From Streptomyces sp. 8K308 (GTDB lineage Bacteria; Actinomycetota; Actinomycetes; Streptomycetales; Streptomycetaceae): DNA of 64,000 bases. The stretch's first letter is position 1. The number at the start of each line of letters is the position of its first letter. A program made the translations under genes and the position numbers. Below, one piece after another: positions 38,014-46,757 of this stretch. The stretch covers positions 1 to 64,000 of the forward strand of contig NZ_SMKC01000002.1 of NCBI RefSeq assembly GCF_004348315.1, read 5' to 3'. The notes below the pieces were generated by a model that had not been told where the DNA came from, made no database searches, and saw nothing but the letters and a program-made list of their open reading frames with translations.

Positions 38014-39240
38014 ATGTCATCGATACGCAGGCGGCCTTCGCGTCGCCGCGCCGCGCTCGCCGCCACCGCCATGGCGGCCTGTCTCGCGCTCACCGCAACC
38101 GCCTGCAACGGCGACGACGAGTCGAGCGACGACGCGCAGGCACCGACCGACAGCTCCTCGGAAGGAGCCGAGGGGGGTCGTGAACTCCAGGACGTGATCG
38201 ACAGCCTGCCCTTCGACTTCGACGTCGACGCCTGGCTCGACGGCGGTTGGGAGAACTGGGACCAGGACACCTGGCTCCGCGAGGTCGGCGACTTCGTCAA
38301 CCCGATCATCGAGGGCCTGTGGGACGCCGACCGCATGGGTCAGGCCGAGGACCCGGAGCAGTCGATCGACGACGACCAGATCGAGGAGGACCCGGACGCG
38401 CCGCAGGCCGACGACCCGATGGCCGACCGGGGCATCACCGACCCCGAGCCGCTGCCCGTCGAGGCCGTTCCGGTGCAGACGCCGTACACGGAGAACGGCG
38501 CGCCGATCGGCAAGGTGTTCTTCGACAGCCCGGAGGGACCGATGGTCTGCTCGGGCACCGTGATCGCGGACCCGAACAACCCGGGCCGCTCCAACCTGGT
38601 GGCCACCGCGGGCCACTGCGTGCACGCGGGCGTCGGCGGCGGTTGGTACCGCAACATCAGCTTCGTGCCGGCGTACAACAACAACGGCCTGAGCGCCGCC
38701 GAGGCCAACGACCCGGCCAACGCCGCCGAGGTCGCCCCGTACGGCGTCTTCTGGGCCAACTACGTGTCGACCACGCAGTACTGGATCGACAACGGCACCA
38801 CCACGGGCGGCGAGGGTGCCCACGGTGACTTCGCGGTGCTGTCCGTGGAGCCGGAGGACGGCAGCGGCCGCTCGCTCGAGGAGACGGTCGGCGCGGCCGT
38901 CGAGGTCAACTTCGACGCCCCGGCGGTCTCCGGTCTCGGCTCCGTCTCGCTCTACGGCTTCCCGGCGGCCGAGCCCTACGACGGCGCCCTCATGTACAAC
39001 TGCAACGGCGACCCGGGCCGGCTGTCCATCGACGCCACCATGCCGGTGCTCTACTGGGTCGGCTGCACCATGACCGGCGGTTCGTCCGGCGGCCCCTGGC
39101 TGCGGACCGGTGACGACGGGAACCCGGAGCTGATCTCGGTCAACTCTATCGGCCCGCTGGAGAGCACGTGGCTCGCCGGGCCGCGGCTCGACGTGGAGGC
39201 GCGCGACGTCCTCGAGTACGTGAGCCAGCAGGCCGGCTGA
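38014..39240 (+). CDS. Secreted trypsin-like serine protease lipoprotein
   Basis: This 408-residue extracellular protease has a signal peptide (basic RRRPSRRR then hydrophobic core) ending in a lipobox-like ALTATAC, so Cys31 may be lipidated; the twin-arginine pattern is weak. Residues 35-155 form a very acidic spacer. The S1 catalytic domain follows, with His201 (VATAGHC), Asp272 (GAHGDFAVL) and Ser358 (GGSSGGPW). Cysteines 179/202 and 330/351 are placed for disulfides. It is likely tethered to the outer membrane face. The substrate is unknown. ATG at 38014 has GGGGGAG upstream. A strong terminator follows. Confidence 0.9.
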   Translation: MSSIRRRPSRRRAALAATAMAACLALTATACNGDDESSDDAQAPTDSSSEGAEGGRELQDVIDSLPFDFDVDAWLDGGWENWDQDTWLREVGDFVNPIIEGLWDADRMGQAEDPEQSIDDDQIEEDPDAPQADDPMADRGITDPEPLPVEAVPVQTPYTENGAPIGKVFFDSPEGPMVCSGTVIADPNNPGRSNLVATAGHCVHAGVGGGWYRNISFVPAYNNNGLSAAEANDPANAAEVAPYGVFWANYVSTTQYWIDNGTTTGGEGAHGDFAVLSVEPEDGSGRSLEETVGAAVEVNFDAPAVSGLGSVSLYGFPAAEPYDGALMYNCNGDPGRLSIDATMPVLYWVGCTMTGGSSGGPWLRTGDDGNPELISVNSIGPLESTWLAGPRLDVEARDVLEYVSQQAG

Positions 39241-39257
39241 TTACACCCACGCACGAC

Positions 39258-39295
39258 GCAGGGGCCGGTGTCCGCTCGCGGACACCGGCCCCTGC
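39258..39295. terminator. Bidirectional terminator between the protease gene and panD
   Basis: Sixteen-base perfect arms (39258-39273 with 39280-39295) lie between two convergent stop codons. Confidence 0.9.
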
Positions 39296-39304
39296 GTGTG
39301 CTGG

Positions 39305-39730
39305 TCAGCCGCCGGTGGCGACGGCGCTCGGGCTCCGCTCGGTGCGGCTGCCGGGCACCGGCTCCGACGGGTCATTCCCCAGCCGGACGACGCGGTTGGC
39401 GCCGTCCACGTGGACGACGGTCGGCCGCAGCCGGCGGGCCTCGGCGTCGTCCACCTGGGCATAGCTGATGAGGATGACGAGATCGCCGGGCTTGACGAGG
39501 TGGGCCGCCGCGCCGTTGATCCCGATGACGCCGCTGCCCCTGGTGCCCTCGATCACATAGGTCTCGAGGCGGTTCCCGTTGTCGATGTCGACAATGTGGA
39601 CCAGCTCGCCGGGCAGCAGGTCGGCCGCGTCCATCAGGTCGGCGTCGATGGTGACCGAACCGACGTAGTGCAGGTCCGCCTCGGTGACGGTGGCACGGTG
39701 GATCTTCGACTTGAACATGGTGCGCAACAC
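39305..39730 (-). CDS. panD: Aspartate 1-decarboxylase
   Basis: This 141-residue pro-enzyme makes beta-alanine for pantothenate and CoA. It self-cleaves between Gly24 and Ser25 ([10 protein letters not shown]) to form the pyruvoyl group. The start is the GTG at 39730 ([15 protein letters not shown]), which puts the cleavage site at the canonical position and has GGGAG upstream. An ATG four codons later is the alternative. The C-terminus is about 15 residues longer than in E. coli and serine/proline rich. No other pantothenate gene is nearby. Confidence 0.95.
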   Translation of the reverse strand: MLRTMFKSKIHRATVTEADLHYVGSVTIDADLMDAADLLPGELVHIVDIDNGNRLETYVIEGTRGSGVIGINGAAAHLVKPGDLVILISYAQVDDAEARRLRPTVVHVDGANRVVRLGNDPSEPVPGSRTERSPSAVATGG

Positions 39731-39826
39731 GATGCACGTTCTCCCTGGTCGGAGGGGTCGCGCTCCCGGGAGGGATACACGCCGCCACCAGCATACGCGG
39801 GCGGCCACGCGCCCCTCCCGAGCCGG

Positions 39827-41320
39827 TCAGCCCCTGGCCGCCGGGACGTACGGCGCGAGCAGCGCCGCCAGCTCCTCGTGGACCTGGGCCTTGAGCAGCG
39901 TGCCATCGCCGGTGTGCTCCTCGGCGAGCACCTCGCCCTCCGCGTGCACCCGGGACACCAACGCGCCCTGGGTGTAGGGCACCAACGCCTCGAGCTCGAC
40001 GGCCGGCCGCGGCAGCTCCGCGTCGATCGTGGCCAGCAGCTCGGCCATGCCCTGGCCGGTCTGCGCCGAGACGGCGATCGCCCGCCGCTCCGCGCGCAAC
40101 AGCCGCTGGAGGACCAACTCGTCGGCCACGTCCGCCTTGTTGACGACCACGATCTCGGGGATGTCGCGCGCCCCGACCTCGCCGATCACCTCGCGGACGG
40201 CGGCCAGCTGCTCCTCGGGCACGGGGTGCGACCCGTCCACCACGTGGAGGATCAGGTCGGCCTCGCCGACCTCCTCCATGGTGGAGCGGAACGCCTCGAC
40301 CAGGTCGTGCGGGAGGTGGCGCACGAAGCCGACGGTGTCGGCCAGCGTGTAGGCACGCCCGCTCGGGGTCTCGGCGCGGCGCACCGTCGGGTCCAGGGTG
40401 GCGAACAGCGCGTTCTCCACCAGGACGCCGGCGCCTGTGAGCCGGTTGAGCAGCGAGGACTTGCCGGCGTTGGTGTAGCCGGCGATGGCGACCGAGGGCA
40501 CCTTGTTGCGGCGGCGCTCCTGGCGCTTGACCTCGCGGCCGGTCTTCATCTCCGCGATCTCCCGGCGCATCTTGGCCATCTTCTCGCGGATCCGCCGCCG
40601 GTCGGTCTCGATCTTGGTCTCACCGGGACCGCGGGTGGCCATGCCGCCGCCACCGCTTGAACCGCCGCCGCCCATCTGCCGGGAGAGCGACTGACCCCAG
40701 CCGCGCAGTCTCGGCAGCATGTACTGCATCTGGGCCAGCGAGACCTGGGCCTTGCCCTCGCGGGACTTGGCGTGCTGGGCGAAGATGTCCAGGATCAGGG
40801 CGGTGCGGTCGACCACCTTGACCTTGACGACGTCCTCCAGGTGGATGAGCTGACCGGGGCTCAGCTCACCGTCGCACACCACGGTGTCGGCGCCGCTCTC
40901 GAGCACCAGGTCGCGAAGCTCCTGGGCCTTGCCCGAGCCGATGTAGGTGGCCGGGTCCGGCTTGTCGCGGCGCTGGATCACGCCGTCGAGCACGAGCGCG
41001 CCCGCGGTCTCCGCGAGGGCGGCCAGCTCCGCGAGCGAGTTCTCCGCGTCCCTGGCCGTGCCTGAGGTCCAGACGCCGATCAGCACGACGCGCTCGAGGC
41101 GCAGCTGCCGGTACTCGACCTCGGTGACGTCCTCGAGCTCGGTGGAGAGGCCGACGACGCGGCGCAACGCAGCGCGGTCTTCGCGGTCGAACTGCTCACC
41201 GTCCCGCTCCTCGTCGATACCGCTCCAGGCGACGTCCTCGTCCATCAGGGCGTCGGCCCGGCGGCCGGCGGTGCGGTGCTGGTGGTCCTGAGGAATGTGA
41301 GGAAGAGAGGAGAAGGTCAA
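39827..41320 (-). CDS. hflX: Ribosome-associated GTPase HflX
   Basis: This 497-residue GTPase splits or rescues stalled ribosomes, especially under heat or antibiotic stress. The N-terminal HflX domain has the family glycine linker (QMGGGGSSGGGGMATRGPGE), then a helical coiled coil. The G domain has GYTNAGKSS (G1), DTVGFVRHLPHDLVEAFRST (G3), NKAD (G4) and SAQTG (G5). The start is placed at the TTG at 41320 (TFSSLPHIPQDHQHR), with AAGGAT just upstream; an in-frame upstream extension to 41425 has no good ribosome site. The 166-base leader may hold regulatory sequence, but I see no clear motif. Confidence 0.92.
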   Translation of the reverse strand: MTFSSLPHIPQDHQHRTAGRRADALMDEDVAWSGIDEERDGEQFDREDRAALRRVVGLSTELEDVTEVEYRQLRLERVVLIGVWTSGTARDAENSLAELAALAETAGALVLDGVIQRRDKPDPATYIGSGKAQELRDLVLESGADTVVCDGELSPGQLIHLEDVVKVKVVDRTALILDIFAQHAKSREGKAQVSLAQMQYMLPRLRGWGQSLSRQMGGGGSSGGGGMATRGPGETKIETDRRRIREKMAKMRREIAEMKTGREVKRQERRRNKVPSVAIAGYTNAGKSSLLNRLTGAGVLVENALFATLDPTVRRAETPSGRAYTLADTVGFVRHLPHDLVEAFRSTMEEVGEADLILHVVDGSHPVPEEQLAAVREVIGEVGARDIPEIVVVNKADVADELVLQRLLRAERRAIAVSAQTGQGMAELLATIDAELPRPAVELEALVPYTQGALVSRVHAEGEVLAEEHTGDGTLLKAQVHEELAALLAPYVPAARG

Positions 41321-41486
41321 TTCGATCCTTAGGGTCGACTGCGATGACTGTCCGGGGAACGCCTGGGCGAACCGGAGAATTCCCGCGGCGCGCACCATAG
41401 TGGCACGCCGGCACCGCCCCGTCATCCGGGTTTGGCGGCGGTTTCCGGCCCGGCCCGCGGCCGCGCGGATCTGCGGGGTCCCGGCG

Positions 41487-43637
41487 TCAGGGCCTGGTGT
41501 GCACGGCGCGGCTCACGTCGTAGACGCCGGGGACGCGGCGCATGGCCCGCATCAGCCCCGGGAGCCTGGAGGCGTCGGGCAGTCGCAGGGTGTAGGTGTG
41601 CCGGACGCGCTGCTGGCGCGGCGGCTCGACCTCGGCGTGCACCACGGCGACGCCCTGCGCCGCGATGGCCTCGGTGAGGTCGGCGAGCAGCTCGGCGCGG
41701 CCCAGGGCCTCGGCGCGCAGCGTGACGCGGCCCTCCACGGCCCCCGAGCGCCAGCTGACGGCCAGCGGCTGCCGCCCGGCGCCGACCATGCGGACCGCGG
41801 AGGGACAGCTCTCCCGGTGCACGGTGACGGCCCCGCCACGCACCGTGAAGCCGAGGGCGCGGTCCGGCGGCACCGGGGTACAGCAGCGGGCGAGCCTGAC
41901 GGGGGCGCCGGGCGCGTCGGGCACCTCGGCGCCCTGGGCCTCGGCCGCGACCTCGCCGGGCGGCCGGGGCGCGCCGGCGGTGCCCGGCTGCGTGCCGGGC
42001 GCCGGCACCCGGGTGCGGGCGCGCGGCTCGGCGACGGGCGCGGCACGCTCCGGCTCGCCCTCCGCCTCGGGGGTCCGCGCGTCGAGCCAGCGGCGGATGG
42101 CGATCCTGGCGGCCGGCGTGACGGCGTAGTCAAGCCACTCGGGTGACGGGCCCGAGCCACCGTCGGGGGCGAGCAGCAGCCGCACCGTGTCCCCGTCGCG
42201 CAGCACGGTGCGCAGGCTGGCGAGCCGGCCGTTGACCCGGGCGCCGAGGCAGGCGTGCGCGGCCTTGCCGTGCCGGGCGTAGGCCGCGTCCACGCAGGTG
42301 GCGCCGGCCGGCAGCTGGAGCGGGCCCTCGTCGGCCCGCTCGGCGAACACGGTGATCTCCCGGTCGCTGGCGAGTTCGTCGCGCAGCGAGCTCCAGAAGG
42401 TGTCGGGGTCCGGCTCCTGCCGCTGCCATTCGAGCAGCCGGGAGAGCCAGCCGGGCCGGGTGGGGTCGGCGCGCTCGGTGTCGTCCCCCGCGGCCTCACC
42501 GTCGGCCGACCGGTGCGGGTCACCGAGGGCCACGACGCCGGTCTCGGCGACGCGGTGCATCCGGTGGGTGCGCACCAGCACCTCGGCGAGGCGTCCCTCG
42601 TCGTCGAGGAAGGCGGTGTGCAGCGACTGGTACAGGTTGAACTTGGGCGCCGCGATGAAGTCCTTGAACTCCGAGACGACGGGGGTGAAGCAGGTGTGCA
42701 GCTCGCCGAGCACCGCGTAGCAGTCGGCGTCCTCGCCGACGAGGATCAGCAGCCGGCCGTAGTCGCAGGGGCCGAGCTCGCCGCGTTTGCGGCGGGCCCG
42801 GTGCACCGAGAGGACGTGTCGCGGCCTGATGTGCACCTCGGCGGCGACGCCGGCCGCGCGCAGCACCTCGCGGACGGCCTCGGCGACGGCGGCGAGCGGG
42901 TCGGGGCGCCTGGCGTGCTCGCGGATCAACGCCTTGGCCTGCGTGTGCTCCTCTGGGTGCAGGACGGCGAAGACCAGGTCCTCGAGCTCGGTCTTGAGGG
43001 TCTGCACGCCGAGCCGCTCGGCCAGCGGGACCAGCACGTCGCGGGTGACCCGGGCGATGCGGGCCTGCTTCTCGGGACGCATCACGCCCAGGGTCCGCAT
43101 GTTGTGCAGCCGGTCGGCGAGCTTGATGGACATGACCCGGACGTCGCTGCCGGTGGCGACCAGCATCTTGCGGAAGGTCTCGGGCTCGGCGGCGGCGCCG
43201 TAGTCCACCTTCTCCAGCTTGGTGACGCCGTCCACGAGGTGGCGGACCTCGTCGCCGAAGGCGGTGCCGACCTGATCGAGGGTCACCTCGGTGTCCTCGA
43301 CGGTGTCGTGGAGCAGCGAGGCGGTCAACGTGGTGGTCTCGGCGCCGAGTTCGGCCAGGATCAGCGTCACGGCCAGCGGGTGGGTGATGTACGGCTCGCC
43401 GCTCTTGCGGGTCTGACCGCGGTGCGCGGACTCGGCCAGCAGGTAGGCGCGGCGCAGCGCGTCCAGGTCGGCGCCCGGATGGTGGCGGCGATGAACCTGG
43501 GCGACGTGTTCGATGGCGTCGGGCAGCCGGTTGTTGACGGCCGTTCCGAAGATGGCAGCGCGGCCGAGCTGACGCAGCCTCAGCACGTCCCGGCGATGCC
43601 CCCGCCGGCCTCTCGGTGCTGTCGCCTCTGCGCTCAT
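41487..43637 (-). CDS. RelA/SpoT homologue (RSH), (p)ppGpp metabolism
   Basis: This 716-residue long RSH protein has the N-terminal hydrolase domain with HD at 110-111 and ED at 114-115 (LLHDTVEDTE; AHRGQTRKSGEPYITHP). A synthetase-like domain lies at about 250-365, with a TGS domain (about 420-485) and a C-terminal ACT domain (TLRAEALGRAELLADLTEAI). The synthetase block keeps Asp292 and Glu352 but reads CDYGRLLILVGE where most enzymes have D-L-x-G-x-R. Its substrate loop is RPRHVLSVHR instead of the usual tyrosine-rich form. It is likely the second Streptomyces RSH (RshA), distinct from RelA. Hydrolase function is well supported, synthetase less so. ATG at 43637 has GGGAGG. Confidence 0.9.
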   Translation of the reverse strand: MSAEATAPRGRRGHRRDVLRLRQLGRAAIFGTAVNNRLPDAIEHVAQVHRRHHPGADLDALRRAYLLAESAHRGQTRKSGEPYITHPLAVTLILAELGAETTTLTASLLHDTVEDTEVTLDQVGTAFGDEVRHLVDGVTKLEKVDYGAAAEPETFRKMLVATGSDVRVMSIKLADRLHNMRTLGVMRPEKQARIARVTRDVLVPLAERLGVQTLKTELEDLVFAVLHPEEHTQAKALIREHARRPDPLAAVAEAVREVLRAAGVAAEVHIRPRHVLSVHRARRKRGELGPCDYGRLLILVGEDADCYAVLGELHTCFTPVVSEFKDFIAAPKFNLYQSLHTAFLDDEGRLAEVLVRTHRMHRVAETGVVALGDPHRSADGEAAGDDTERADPTRPGWLSRLLEWQRQEPDPDTFWSSLRDELASDREITVFAERADEGPLQLPAGATCVDAAYARHGKAAHACLGARVNGRLASLRTVLRDGDTVRLLLAPDGGSGPSPEWLDYAVTPAARIAIRRWLDARTPEAEGEPERAAPVAEPRARTRVPAPGTQPGTAGAPRPPGEVAAEAQGAEVPDAPGAPVRLARCCTPVPPDRALGFTVRGGAVTVHRESCPSAVRMVGAGRQPLAVSWRSGAVEGRVTLRAEALGRAELLADLTEAIAAQGVAVVHAEVEPPRQQRVRHTYTLRLPDASRLPGLMRAMRRVPGVYDVSRAVHTRP

Positions 43638-43917
43638 GGGGTGGCACCTCCCGCGGTCTCCAGACCGGACCGCGGCTCATCTCAGTGATCCCCGTGACCT
43701 GTGATCCCGCAGCGGCGCCGGTGCTTGATGCTACCGAGCCCAGCGCGCCGCCCTGACCACCGGCCGCCCCTAACGTGGTGGATCACCCAGGCGAGTCACT
43801 TATGTCCGGGGAAAGCTGGCTGAAAGCGATGGTCCGACAGGCCAGGAAACGTCCGGCGCACGACGGGCGCACATCAGCGCACGTCAGCGCCGTTCCCGGT
43901 GGGCGTGGGGGGCGGCG

Positions 43918-44817
43918 TCAGTCGAGCAGGGCCGGGTGGAGGGTGCCCTCGGCCACCAGGACGGCGGGGCCGGCGAGGGTGACGGTGCCCTCGGGGGCCT
44001 CGGTGACGACCAGTCGGCCGCCGGGCACGTCCACGGTGTAGACGGCCGTCTCGCCGTCCAGCGCGGGGTCGAGCCCGTCGCGGCGGGCCGCGGCGACGGC
44101 CACGGCGCAGGCGCCGGTGCCGCAGGAGCGGGTCTCGCCCGAGCCGCGCTCGTGGACCCGGAGCGCCACGTGGCGCGGGCCGCAGTCCACGACGAACTCG
44201 ACGTTGACCCCGGTGGGGAAGGCGGTGGCCGGCGCGACGGCCGGTGGGTCGAACAGCCGCCCCGCGTGGCCCAGGTCCTCGACGAAGGCCACCGCGTGCG
44301 GGTTGCCCATGTCCACCTGGAGTGCGGGCCAGCGGCGCTCCCCCACGGCGACGGTGGCGGCCGGCTCCGGGCCGGCCGGCAGCCGGGCGGCGCCCATGTC
44401 GACGACCACGTCGCCGTCCTCCGCGAAGCGGACGCGGCGCACGCCGGCCCGGGTGGCGATCGGCAGCCACTCCCCCGCCCCGCCGGCGGCGGCGCCGTCC
44501 TTGACGAGGGTGGCGTGGCGCAGGTAGTGCGCGAAGACGCGGACGCCGTTGCCGCACATCTCGGCCAGGCTGCCGTCCGCGTTGCGGTAGTCCATGAACC
44601 ACTCGGCCTCGCCCGCCAGGGCGCGGGCCGCCGGGTCCGCGGCTGAGCGCACCACGCGCAGCACGCCGTCCCCGCCGACGCCGGCGCGCCGGTCGCAGAT
44701 CCGGGCCACGGCGGCGGCCGTGAGGTCGAGCCGCCCCTCGGGGTCGGGGATGATGACGAAGTCGTTCTCGGTGCCGTGTCCCTTGAGGAACGGCACGGGC
44801 TGCGCGGTGGTGCTCAC
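43918..44817 (-). CDS. dapF: Diaminopimelate epimerase
   Basis: This 299-residue enzyme isomerises LL- to meso-diaminopimelate for lysine and peptidoglycan synthesis. The two active-site cysteines are Cys88 (MCGNGVRVF) and Cys232 (ETRSCGTGACA). The fold's first half begins FLKGHGTENDFVIIPD. The GTG at 44817 (VSTTAQPVPFLKGHG) fits the family; long open sequence upstream is not part of it. It is downstream of miaA and a membrane-protein gene on the same strand with short gaps, so possibly one operon. The 280 bases beyond its end contain no convincing gene. Confidence 0.95.
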   Translation of the reverse strand: MSTTAQPVPFLKGHGTENDFVIIPDPEGRLDLTAAAVARICDRRAGVGGDGVLRVVRSAADPAARALAGEAEWFMDYRNADGSLAEMCGNGVRVFAHYLRHATLVKDGAAAGGAGEWLPIATRAGVRRVRFAEDGDVVVDMGAARLPAGPEPAATVAVGERRWPALQVDMGNPHAVAFVEDLGHAGRLFDPPAVAPATAFPTGVNVEFVVDCGPRHVALRVHERGSGETRSCGTGACAVAVAAARRDGLDPALDGETAVYTVDVPGGRLVVTEAPEGTVTLAGPAVLVAEGTLHPALLD

Positions 44818-44837
44818 CCGCCCGATGGTAGTCGGGG

Positions 44838-45344
44838 TCAGCGCAGGCCGGCGACGCGCCAGACGGCGAGCAGGGCGAAGAGGACGAGGCCGAGGCCGTA
44901 GAGCGCGAGCACCCGCCAGTCGGGGCGGCGTCCCGAGCCGCGCGGCGGCAGCCCTGGCCAGGTGAAGCCGGCCCGGCCGGCGGCCATCATGCCCCAGCCG
45001 GCGGCGCTGCAGCCGATCAGCAGGCCGAGCATGGCGACCACGGCGCCCGCGCCGTCGAAGGCGAAGGCCAGGGGGAAGGCGAACATCAGGGCGCCGAGCA
45101 GGCTCAGCACGACGATGGGGGCGAAGAGGACGAGCTTCAGCCGCCGGGGCGGACGCAGCTCCTCGTAGGACTCGCCGCCGGCCGCGGGGTCGGGCGCCGC
45201 CACGGTCTCCGCGTAGCCGTCGCCGGCGACCGGTCCCGTGTCGACGTGGAGTTCGGCACCGGTCTCCGTGTCGAGGCGGGACGGGGGCGCGGGGACGTCC
45301 TCCGCCGTGCCGTTGCTTTCGCGAGGGCTGGCCTCCATCGCCAC
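44838..45344 (-). CDS. Membrane protein with acidic N-terminal tail
   Basis: This 168-residue protein is not assigned to a known family. The N-terminal 65 residues are acidic and hydrophilic. Three hydrophobic segments follow, at about 72-96 (KLVLFAPIVVLSLLGALMFAF), 100-120 (VVAMLGLLIGCSAAGWGMMA) and 148-166 (ALYGLGLVLFALLAVWRV). It lies between miaA and dapF on the same strand, 20 bases from dapF. A GGGAGGG site is four bases before the GTG at 45344 and ten before the ATG at 45338, so either start is possible. Confidence 0.78.
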   Translation of the reverse strand: MAMEASPRESNGTAEDVPAPPSRLDTETGAELHVDTGPVAGDGYAETVAAPDPAAGGESYEELRPPRRLKLVLFAPIVVLSLLGALMFAFPLAFAFDGAGAVVAMLGLLIGCSAAGWGMMAAGRAGFTWPGLPPRGSGRRPDWRVLALYGLGLVLFALLAVWRVAGLR

Positions 45345-45455
45345 GCGCCCTCCCTACCTGGTTCCAACGGTTCACGGCCATTGCGACATTGCTCGATGAT
45401 GGCACGCGCGATGGCCGCTCCCGCCCGCTTGGAGCGTCCCGATGCCATCACGTGA

Positions 45456-46403
45456 TCAGGATGTGACCGTCCGTTCGAGCAGTTTCCACGCCCGTTCCAC
45501 GAGCCCCTCGCGCCCCTGCCGTGACCCGTCGAGCCAGTGCACGCGCGCGTCGCGGCGGAACCAGCTCTCCTGCCTGCGGGCGAAGCGCCGGGTGGCGCGA
45601 ACCGTCTCCTCCCGCGCCTCGTGCTCTTCGCACTCGCCAGCCAGGGCGGCCAGCACCTGGTGGTAGCCGAGGGCGCGCGACGCGGTGCGCCCGGAGCGCA
45701 GCCCGACGCGCTCCAGGGCGCGCACCTCGTCGACGAGTCCGGCCCGCCACATCCGGTCCACCCGGTCGGCGATCCTGGCGTCCAGCTCGGCGCGGTCCAC
45801 GGCGACGCCGAGCTGCAGCGTCGGATAGACGGTGGGGTCGGCGCCCGGGCCCGGCAGCTGCGCCGTGAAGGGGCGGCCGGTGATCTCGATGACCTCCAGG
45901 GCGCGGACGATCCGGCGTCCGTTGCTCGGCAGGATGGCCTCGGCGGCCCTGGGGTCGGCGGCGGCCAGCCGGGCGTGCAGGGCGCCGCTACCGACCGTGG
46001 CGAGCTCCTCCTCGAGGCGCGCGCGGACGGCGGGCTCGGTGCCGGGGAACTCCAGGGCGTCGATGGCGCCGCGCACGTAGAGGCCGGAGCCGCCGACGAG
46101 CACGGGGGTGCGGCCGGCCGCGAGCAGCCGGTCGATGGTGGACCTGGCCAGCCGCTGGTACTCGGCCACGCTCGCGGTCACGGTGACGTCCCACACGTCG
46201 AGCAGGTGGTGCGGCACGCCCCGGCGCTCCTCCTCGGTGAGCTTGGCGGTGCCGATGTCCATGCCGCGGTACAGCTGCATCGAGTCGGCGTTGACCACCT
46301 CGCCGCCGAGGCGCTCGGCCAGGGCGACACCGAGGTCGGACTTGCCGGCCGCGGTCGCCCCGACGACGGCGATGACCTGCGGTGCTGAGGCTGGCGTGTT
46401 CAC
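45456..46403 (-). CDS. miaA: tRNA dimethylallyltransferase
   Basis: This 315-residue enzyme adds a dimethylallyl group to A37 of tRNAs reading UNN codons. The P-loop is GATAAGKS (15-22). Family motifs VNADSMQLYRGMDIGTAK, VGGSGLYVRGAIDAL and RRFARRQESWFRR are present. MiaB (47531-49027), which then methylthiolates the same base, is encoded close by on the same strand, with a small gene and a LigB-like gene between. Early in the region the gene diverges from the 56-residue small protein. Confidence 0.96.
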   Translation of the reverse strand: MNTPASAPQVIAVVGATAAGKSDLGVALAERLGGEVVNADSMQLYRGMDIGTAKLTEEERRGVPHHLLDVWDVTVTASVAEYQRLARSTIDRLLAAGRTPVLVGGSGLYVRGAIDALEFPGTEPAVRARLEEELATVGSGALHARLAAADPRAAEAILPSNGRRIVRALEVIEITGRPFTAQLPGPGADPTVYPTLQLGVAVDRAELDARIADRVDRMWRAGLVDEVRALERVGLRSGRTASRALGYHQVLAALAGECEEHEAREETVRATRRFARRQESWFRRDARVHWLDGSRQGREGLVERAWKLLERTVTS

Positions 46404-46544
46404 CCGGGCAGTCTCGCAGACAGGCGGCCGGTCCTCGAACGAGCGACGTGACGCCGGGGGGATTCGGGTCGTTGAGGTTCCGAGGGCGAACCGCCGGTCT
46501 TCCGGCCGGGCCTCGCCCGCGAGTCGTCAGGTCAGGAGAGGTTC

Positions 46545-46715
46545 ATGGGAGTGTTCAGCTGGTTGCGTCGCCGTGCCGCCGAGGGGGAGCCGCCCGCCGG
46601 CGAGGGCGCTGAGGCGGCCGACACCGGCGCCGCGGCGGAGTCGGTCGGCATCCCGAAGCAGACGGCGGCCGCCGAGGCGGCCGACAGCGAGGCCGGGGAG
46701 GGCGCCCGCACGTAG
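46545..46715 (+). CDS. Conserved 56-residue small acidic protein
   Basis: The ATG at 46545 is preceded by AGGAGAGG and opens a 56-residue frame ending at TAG 46713-46715. The N-terminus MGVFSWLRRR is basic and amphipathic. The rest is acidic and alanine rich, ending GIPKQTAAAEAADSEAGEGA before a short RT. From memory, similar small proteins sit beside miaA in many Streptomyces, sometimes labelled 'gliding motility protein' without evidence. The function is unknown; the basic tip suggests membrane or nucleic-acid contact. It is convergent with a LigB-like gene. Confidence 0.72.
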   Translation: MGVFSWLRRRAAEGEPPAGEGAEAADTGAAAESVGIPKQTAAAEAADSEAGEGART

Positions 46716-46757
46716 TGCCGGCCGGGGCCGCCGGCTGGCTCGGCCCGCTCCGGGTCC

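Noticed and set aside
43775-43917. Possible small gene starting GTG 43775 or ATG 43802 between the RSH gene and dapF
   Set aside because: The second half of the frame is the antisense of dapF, the ribosome site is weak and the peptide resembles nothing known. Left as a non-coding gap.
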